Of a DNA stretch of 11,164 nucleotides, positions 7,374-11,164 are shown one piece after another; the first letter of the stretch is position 1; each line of letters begins with the position of its first letter. A program made the position numbers and the translations under genes. The stretch is taken from contig JAWOHX010000151.1 of NCBI GenBank assembly GCA_046484975.1, forward strand, positions 1 to 11,164, given 5' to 3'. The DNA comes from JAWOHX01 sp046484975 (GTDB lineage Bacteria > Bacillota > Clostridia > DUPQ01). The notes under the pieces were generated by a model. The model had not been told where the DNA came from. It ran no database searches and saw only the letters and a program-made list of their open reading frames with translations.

Positions 7374-7583
7374 ATGAACATATCCATTAAAAGAGGGATT
7401 GTCGCCTTCATCCTGTGCCTGTTCCTGGGCGTATTCGGCATCCACCGGTTCTATGTGGGGAAAATCGGCACGGGACTTCTTTACCTGTTTACCGCTGGCT
7501 TGTTCGGTGTCGGGATTGTGGTGGACCTCATCATGATCCTGTTTGGCTCATTCACCGACAAGGGCGGGCACTTCGTGAGATGA
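7374..7583 (+). CDS. Small TM2-domain membrane protein
   Basis: A 69-aa protein. The ATG at 7374 has AAGGAGGG (7361-7368) 5 nt upstream. The protein has a basic N-terminus, a first hydrophobic segment (about 8-25) ending in GVFGIHRFYVGK, and a second (about 33-55) with the polar pair VVDLIMIL. The G-x-F-G-x-H-R-F-Y-x-G signature is diagnostic of the TM2 domain, a two-helix hairpin found in many bacterial inner-membrane proteins of unknown biochemical role. The whole protein is essentially this domain. The start lies only 15 nt after the nifJ terminator T-tract, so there is no room for its own promoter in between; expression probably comes from terminator read-through or a promoter inside nifJ. 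Its last 36 nt overlap the convergent GNAT gene. Confidence 0.88.
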   Translation: MNISIKRGIVAFILCLFLGVFGIHRFYVGKIGTGLLYLFTAGLFGVGIVVDLIMILFGSFTDKGGHFVR

Positions 7584-8294
7584 ACTCTCCATGGTGACGG
7601 CATGATAGCCGACGCATACCGGGAAAAACCCGGCACGGAGAGCGGTCTTTGCGGAGGCGATGTTGGCCCCCCATGTGGTATAGTAGGGGAGGAATCCCCG
7701 ATCTTCGATTTCCAACGCCAACGTTTTCACCAGATGGGCCGCAAGCCCTTTCCGGCGATGCCCTTCCAGGGTGTCCACGCCAATCTGCCAGCAGTCCGAC
7801 AATCGGTCGTCCGCCCCGGCCAGGGCAATCAGCGCATCGTTTGAGAACGCTCCGCAAGCCAGCACATCATCCTTCCGGTTGAGGGCATTGTCAAATCCCG
7901 AAAATGCTTGAAGCATGTCCATATCATCACGGTCATACAACCGGAAGGTATAGCCGTCCGGTATATTTGGTGCTCCGCAGTGGTCCGCGTGGATGTAGCG
8001 GATGTGTTCCCCAGCCAGTTTCCTGCCATGTTCCCGAAGTTTCCTCTCAATGGCGTACAGGAGCTCCCCGTCCATGATCCGTTCAGGCGGGATGTCCGCG
8101 AACATTCCGGAGCACCAGTCCAGGATGTCGCCGTTGCCGCGTACCACCGCATTCCTGCCAAAGGAGACAATCTCGAAGAACATGTCCGGGGAGGACAGGA
8201 ACACATGGTCCGCGGACAGGAAGGCGTCCGGGGGACAGCCCCACTCCAGGGCCATCCGCCGCCGCAGGAAGCCTGCCTTCTCCATCATCAGCAT
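7548..8294 (-). CDS. GNAT-family N-acetyltransferase
   Basis: A 248-aa cytoplasmic protein, predicted to transfer an acetyl group from acetyl-CoA to an unknown amine. The GNAT fold is in the C-terminal half. ALIALAG (154-160) and CWQIGVDTLEGHRRKGLAAHLV (168-189) form the core strands and the acetyl-CoA loop with R/H-R-x-G-L-A. NIASAKTALRAGF (211-223) is the usual motif-B asparagine helix. The N-terminal 110 residues resemble the extension of the larger GNAT subgroup (GNAT_acetyltran-like) but show no motif I can name. The ATG at 8294 is preferred because AAGGAAGG lies 6 nt upstream; a second in-frame ATG at 8288 would be 12 nt from it. The start overlaps the end of the SRPBCC gene by 7 nt, implying translational coupling. 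The 3' end overlaps the TM2 gene tail to tail. No terminator was seen for it. Confidence 0.85.
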   Translation of the reverse strand: MLMMEKAGFLRRRMALEWGCPPDAFLSADHVFLSSPDMFFEIVSFGRNAVVRGNGDILDWCSGMFADIPPERIMDGELLYAIERKLREHGRKLAGEHIRYIHADHCGAPNIPDGYTFRLYDRDDMDMLQAFSGFDNALNRKDDVLACGAFSNDALIALAGADDRLSDCWQIGVDTLEGHRRKGLAAHLVKTLALEIEDRGFLPYYTTWGANIASAKTALRAGFFPVCVGYHAVTMESSSHEVPALVGE

Positions 8295-8743
8295 CCGATG
8301 CCTTCCTTTCCGCTCTCCAGCAGGGCCTTGATGGACTGCATCCTCTGCCTGAGCTTGTGCCAGAACAGCAGGGAGATGACAGGACTCAAAATCTTCATGG
8401 GGCAGGTGGTCTCCAGGGTCTGGTGCTGCGTAAGGAAAGTGCCTTCACCCACTGTGGCCAGATGGTATTCCAGGATGCCTCGGAAAAGGCTGGAATGCCA
8501 GGTGTAACGGATGGAACAAGGAACCTCCAGATCCACGAGCTCAGTATGGACGACCATTTCCTTGCCGCCGGGCAACCGGACGACCTCCCGGTATCTGGTG
8601 CCCGGACCCGGAGGTCCCGGCGTAACTTTGTCATAGGCCTTTACCTGCGAACGCCCATGCCTGGGTTGGGCGTCGATGTGCATCAAAAATCCATACACAA
8701 CCCCAATGTCCCGTTGGATGACTGCCTCCAAATCAAATCGCAT
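8288..8743 (-). CDS. SRPBCC (START-like/polyketide cyclase) family protein
   Basis: A 151-aa cytoplasmic protein. It begins MRFDLEAVIQRDIGVVYGFL, the usual opening beta strand and helix of the SRPBCC helix-grip fold (strand, 'pv..Vf.fl'). It continues with GPGTRYREVVRLPGGKEMVVHTELVDLEVP and RYTWHSSLFRGILEYHLATVGEGTFLT, the alternating strands of the antiparallel sheet, and ends in a long amphipathic helix (about 117-145). These proteins bind hydrophobic ligands in a cavity; the ligand here is unknown. The ATG at 8743 has only a weak SD (AAGG about 14 nt upstream), and the predicted leader is short. It is the first gene of a two-gene unit with the GNAT acetyltransferase. The call rests on length, pattern and start motif rather than catalytic residues, which this fold lacks. 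Confidence 0.7.
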   Translation of the reverse strand: MRFDLEAVIQRDIGVVYGFLMHIDAQPRHGRSQVKAYDKVTPGPPGPGTRYREVVRLPGGKEMVVHTELVDLEVPCSIRYTWHSSLFRGILEYHLATVGEGTFLTQHQTLETTCPMKILSPVISLLFWHKLRQRMQSIKALLESGKEGIGC

Positions 8744-8770
8744 GCCAGCACCGCCAACCTTGTTTTCTCC

Positions 8771-8799
8771 ATTGTATTATGGGCTGTTCATCCTGTAAA
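8771..8799 (-). promoter_or_regulatory. Near-consensus sigma-A promoter of the SRPBCC-GNAT unit
   Basis: On the minus strand TTTACA (8799-8794), exactly 17 nt of spacer, then TACAAT (8776-8771). Each hexamer differs from consensus at one position. The start of transcription would be near 8764, giving a leader of about 20 nt before the ATG at 8743. It is the best housekeeping promoter in the window. Confidence 0.75.
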
Positions 8800-8800
8800 G

Positions 8801-8817
8801 GGTGCCGCGCAGGCACC
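8801..8817 (-). repeat. Inverted repeat abutting the -35 of the SRPBCC promoter
   Basis: The arms GGTGCC and GGCACC flank a 5-nt loop. It ends 1 nt from the -35 hexamer at 8799. It may be the second stem of a tandem terminator after the lipoprotein gene or an operator for the downstream promoter. The stem is only 6 bp and no clear T-tract follows. Confidence 0.35.
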
Positions 8818-8824
8818 GGGGGCA

Positions 8825-8854
8825 TAAAGCGGCCGGGGCTTTTTGCCCCGGCCG
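8825..8854 (-). terminator. Terminator hairpin of the beta-propeller lipoprotein gene
   Basis: A perfect 10-bp GC-only stem (8854-8845 with 8839-8830), whose loop is five A on the minus strand. It is followed by CTTTAT, a short imperfect T-tract. It lies 31 nt after the lipoprotein stop. Stem strength is high but the tail is weak. The plus-strand orientation has no T-tract, so the direction is assigned to the minus-strand gene. Confidence 0.6.
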
Positions 8855-8885
8855 GATTCATGTCAATTTTGCTGCCTGCCTTCGC

Positions 8886-10916
8886 TCACCGGAGGCTGAT
8901 GCTACCCAGTTCCTGGAATGTCTGCAAGCTGGTCGCCTTGACGGTCATCTTTGAGATGGTATAGAAGACATCCTCGATGTACAGTCCCCTTTCCACCGCC
9001 TTGTTGTAGTCAAACCACATTTTCGGGGCATCCTTCAGTTCCTGGTCTGTCAAGTGGGTGATCTGCGCCTGCAGAACGAATCCGTTGTCTGGATCCACGT
9101 TGTATACCATCATCCCCTGGAAAGACAAGCTGCCATACTCGAGGGGTTTGCCGGTGGGGGACTGCATGATGGTCACGGGAAAGGCCATCAGGTTTCTTTC
9201 GCTGCTGAAGACAAGGGCCCGATGGTTGTGGAGGAGATCGGAGTAGGTGCCCCGGTCCCCGATGCTGATGGAGTATTTTTCCACCGGGTTGGTGGCATCG
9301 CTCACATCAAACATGGCGACTTTCATTCCCAGCTGGTAGACGGTGGTGCCCAGCACATTGCCCCTGTCATCCACGATGTTTGCCTCCACCGCATCCATGC
9401 CGAACCCGATGATGTGGTTCTCATCATATGGATGGAGATAGTCGCTGTATCCGGGAATCTTGAGTTCCCCGAGGATGGTTGGGTTCTGGGGGTTCTTCAG
9501 GTCAAGTACGAACAGTGGGTCCACGGTGCGGAATGTGACCATATAACCTTTGTCGCCCATGAACCGGACAGAGTAAATTCTCTCACCGGGAGCGATGCCC
9601 TCGATTTTACCCACGGTCTCCATGCGGCTGTTCAATACATAAAGGTTGTTCGTGGAAGTGAACTCATCCGATCTCCAGGCGTCGCCGATGGTGGTTGCGA
9701 TACGGAAATGGTTGTTGTGCTCATCCATGGAGAACTGATTGAGCAGGTTCCCGGGGACCTCCCCTTTCGCTGCGAAGGTGGCATTTCCCCCGGAAAGGGT
9801 GAACCGATATACCGAGGTGTTCACCGTCGATGAGCGGATGGGCATGATCCTTGCGATGTCCTCCGCGGGTTTGTCGCTTATTGCATCCCCGGATCCTTGG
9901 GCATCAATGAAATTGTGCTCCCATTTCGGGTAGGCCACATAAAGGTTCTGTGTGGAAGCGTAGATGGTCTGTCCCGAGCCAAGGAAAGCCTGGACATTGA
10001 TGTCGCTCTCCATCTTGTCCATGTCCAGCCCCGTGATCAACAGGTAACTGGAATCCTGGCTGCCAGGGAAGTAGCGTATGCTGTCGTAGGAAACCGCTTT
10101 GAATTCCTCGTCCTTGAGACTATCCCTGTACCAGGGAAGAATGATCGCTTCGTCCGGTTTCTGTCCATCGTAGAGATAGATGTACTTGTTGCTGATCAGG
10201 TACAGATGGGAACCGATTTTCCTGGATGAAAGGTAGTGGCCTTCCGTTTCAAAACTCCTGACCTGATAGGCGTTCTCCGGGGTCTCAATGTTGTAGATCA
10301 TGACCTTCACGGTATCCCTGCCATAATAAGGGATGAACCTTTGGACGGAGTCGAAGTCCTCCTTTTTTTCATCCGGGGCAACTCCCGGGGTGACTTCTTC
10401 TGCACCATCGATGTAAGGCATGGGGTAATGGTAGTAGGTATTACCGATCACCACCAGGTATTTATCGTCCAGGTAAAGCTCATAGGGATAGAAGGTTTCG
10501 TCGTTGAAGGAGATCCTTCCGGCCACTTTCATCTCGCTCACAGGATAGGCCTTAGTGATGACGATGCTGTTTTCATTGACCTGGTAAATATATTCGCCGT
10601 CCGTCTTGATGATGTCCGCCTCATCGACACCCTGCACCTGCACATTGGTGCCCGAATAGTCGTTTCCGGCCCCCTGGCTGGGCGTCAAGGTGTTTTTGGC
10701 GCTGTCAGCGCTTTCCGGCATTGGCCTGTCACCGGTCATGTAGTACATGGCCTGGGTGCTGGCGATGCCGCTCAGGATCTCCAGCAGGTTGTCATATCCC
10801 TTGACAGAGGGAAGCGCTTCTTCTATTTTCGCTGCTTCGCCGTTGAATAAGAGGCTGCAACCTGTAGCGGCAAGCAATGCCACAATCAGTACAGCCAATA
10901 GAATGGTCCTTTTCAT
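8886..10916 (-). CDS. Secreted beta-propeller domain lipoprotein (Beta_propel family)
   Basis: A 676-aa protein. The ATG at 10916 has GAGGG 7 nt upstream. Residues 1-20 form a lipoprotein signal peptide (MKRT, hydrophobic core, LLAATGC) with Cys20 as the predicted lipidated residue; the -3 position is Ala rather than Leu, so the lipobox is not ideal. After a linker, SGTNVQVQGVDEADIIKTD (88-106) and DGEYIYQVN are the signature of the Beta_propel family, secreted proteins with a C-terminal propeller. Repeated strand pairs follow through the protein, such as KYLVVIGN, SHLYLISNKYIYLY, NNLYVLNS, GYMVTF and PLFVLDLKNPQNPTILGELKIPG. The family's molecular function is unknown; a binding or envelope role is inferred. 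It would sit on the outer face of the cytoplasmic membrane. It is a single-gene unit with an ECF-type promoter upstream and a hairpin terminator downstream. Confidence 0.9.
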   Translation of the reverse strand: MKRTILLAVLIVALLAATGCSLLFNGEAAKIEEALPSVKGYDNLLEILSGIASTQAMYYMTGDRPMPESADSAKNTLTPSQGAGNDYSGTNVQVQGVDEADIIKTDGEYIYQVNENSIVITKAYPVSEMKVAGRISFNDETFYPYELYLDDKYLVVIGNTYYHYPMPYIDGAEEVTPGVAPDEKKEDFDSVQRFIPYYGRDTVKVMIYNIETPENAYQVRSFETEGHYLSSRKIGSHLYLISNKYIYLYDGQKPDEAIILPWYRDSLKDEEFKAVSYDSIRYFPGSQDSSYLLITGLDMDKMESDINVQAFLGSGQTIYASTQNLYVAYPKWEHNFIDAQGSGDAISDKPAEDIARIMPIRSSTVNTSVYRFTLSGGNATFAAKGEVPGNLLNQFSMDEHNNHFRIATTIGDAWRSDEFTSTNNLYVLNSRMETVGKIEGIAPGERIYSVRFMGDKGYMVTFRTVDPLFVLDLKNPQNPTILGELKIPGYSDYLHPYDENHIIGFGMDAVEANIVDDRGNVLGTTVYQLGMKVAMFDVSDATNPVEKYSISIGDRGTYSDLLHNHRALVFSSERNLMAFPVTIMQSPTGKPLEYGSLSFQGMMVYNVDPDNGFVLQAQITHLTDQELKDAPKMWFDYNKAVERGLYIEDVFYTISKMTVKATSLQTFQELGSISLR

Positions 10917-10941
10917 AATAATCCCTCTTTTCCATTCACAT

Positions 10942-10958
10942 GATGCAGCTCCTGCATC
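10942..10958 (-). repeat. Inverted repeat at the lipoprotein transcript start
   Basis: The arms GATGCAG and CTGCATC flank a 3-nt centre. It lies between the candidate -10 and the SD, right where transcription from the ECF-type promoter would begin. It may be a 5' stem-loop that protects the mRNA or an operator at the start site. Confidence 0.4.
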
Positions 10959-10965
10959 CTATTGT

Positions 10966-10994
10966 TTAGACGGAGCCTGATTGCTTTTGTTCCA
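10966..10994 (-). promoter_or_regulatory. Candidate ECF sigma-factor promoter of the beta-propeller lipoprotein
   Basis: On the minus strand TGGAAC (10994-10989), exactly 16 nt of spacer, then CGTCTAA (10972-10966). The GGAAC/AAC -35 and CGTC -10 with 16-nt spacing are the general ECF sigma pattern (compare the sigma-M type TGAAAC-16-CGTC in Bacillus). No convincing TTGACA/TATAAT pair was found in this 145-bp gap. No sigma or anti-sigma gene is in the window. Confidence 0.5.
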
Positions 10995-11020
10995 TTCCAT
11001 GACAGGATCCCGGCATGGAA
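10995..11020. repeat. Inverted repeat next to the ECF-like -35
   Basis: The arms TTCCATG (10995-11001) and CATGGAA (11014-11020) are exact and separated by 12 bp. It lies 41 nt after the Nudix stop and directly abuts the -35 hexamer of the lipoprotein promoter. There is no T-tract on the minus strand, so it is a poor terminator. An activator or repressor site, or a chance repeat, remains possible. Confidence 0.3.
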
Positions 11021-11061
11021 ATACCTTGGAAAAGAGAAACGGATAAGGCTCCATACGGCCA

Positions 11062-11164
11062 TCATCTGGCTGCATGCGCCAGGAGGATGCCGATGATGGT
11101 CTTGCCGTCTGTGATGTCTCCGGTGGAGATCATTCCCAGGGCCTTCTTCAGGGGAATCCGAAGG
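11062..11164 (-). CDS. Probable Nudix hydrolase (ADP-ribose pyrophosphatase-like), C-terminal fragment
   Basis: Only the last 34 codons including the stop are in the window; the frame is open to the edge at 11164 and stops with TGA at 11064-11062. The visible residues read LRIPLKKALGMISTGDITDGKTIIGILLAHAAR. The pattern leucine-x-x-A-L-x-M-I-x-x-G-x-I-x-D-x-K-T-I-I-G-x-L-L is the usual C-terminal helix pair of NudF-type ADP-ribose pyrophosphatases, where the segment contributes to dimerisation and substrate binding. The Nudix box itself would lie outside the window, so the call rests on this tail alone. It is on the same strand as the lipoprotein, 145 bp upstream, and the lipoprotein seems to have its own promoter. 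Confidence 0.6.
   Translation of the reverse strand, partial: LRIPLKKALGMISTGDITDGKTIIGILLAHAAR

Noticed and set aside
7615..7635. CCGGGAAAAACCCGG hairpin as a terminator of the TM2 gene
   Set aside because: The stem is only 5 bp, it is not followed by a T-tract on either strand, and it lies inside the GNAT coding sequence.
9054..10850. Two long plus-strand frames opposite the beta-propeller gene
   Set aside because: They are antisense to a gene with a signal peptide and family signature; the His/Val/Gly-rich translation is typical of shadow frames.
1..11164. Mobile element, phage, CRISPR or defence cluster
   Set aside because: No transposase, integrase, terminal inverted repeats, repeat-spacer array, toxin-antitoxin pair or compositional break was found; the genes read as chromosomal metabolism and envelope functions.

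Overview
The window most likely comes from an anaerobic, low-to-moderate-GC-lineage Gram-positive bacterium (Bacillota, Clostridia-like) with a moderately GC-rich genome. This is inferred from four things: a single-chain pyruvate:ferredoxin oxidoreductase, strong AAGGAGG-type ribosome binding sites, a membrane-anchored VanW/YoaR-type cell-wall protein, and a secreted beta-propeller lipoprotein of the type common in Firmicutes. No rRNA, tRNA, CRISPR array, insertion sequence, integrase or phage gene was seen. Gene density and codon use look uniform, so this reads as ordinary chromosome rather than an island.

Left part (1-3590), all on the minus strand, in transcription order: a glycerate kinase, a FAD-dependent oxidoreductase with a C-terminal beta-sandwich-like domain, and the N-terminal half of a membrane-anchored VanW/YoaR-type protein that runs off the window. 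The kinase and oxidoreductase are 63 bp apart and may be co-expressed, although a weak -10 and a palindrome lie between them. The VanW-type gene starts at TTG and has its own TATAAT box.

Centre (3591-7583), plus strand: a 197-bp divergent intergenic region carries a promoter for each direction plus two short palindromes. It is followed by the complete pyruvate:ferredoxin oxidoreductase (1177 aa, all thiamine-diphosphate and Fe-S ligands present), a textbook intrinsic terminator, and, only 15 nt after its T-tract, a 69-aa TM2-domain membrane protein.

Right part (7548-11164), minus strand, in transcription order: the last 33 residues of a probable Nudix (ADP-ribose pyrophosphatase-like) hydrolase, a 676-aa beta-propeller lipoprotein, then a two-gene unit of SRPBCC-domain protein and GNAT acetyltransferase overlapping by 7 nt. 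The GNAT gene ends inside the convergent TM2 gene, a 36-nt tail-to-tail overlap. The lipoprotein gene has a candidate extracytoplasmic-function (ECF) sigma promoter, and the SRPBCC gene has a near-consensus housekeeping promoter.

Functionally, the oxidoreductase links pyruvate to acetyl-CoA and reduced ferredoxin. The glycerate kinase feeds glycerate into lower glycolysis as phosphoglycerate, and so could supply the same pyruvate pool from the divergent side. The other genes look like independent housekeeping, envelope or resistance-like functions. I found no convincing new multi-gene system. The items most worth a second look are the ECF-type promoter of the beta-propeller lipoprotein, the undefined FAD oxidoreductase next to glycerate kinase, and the terminator/TM2/GNAT arrangement.
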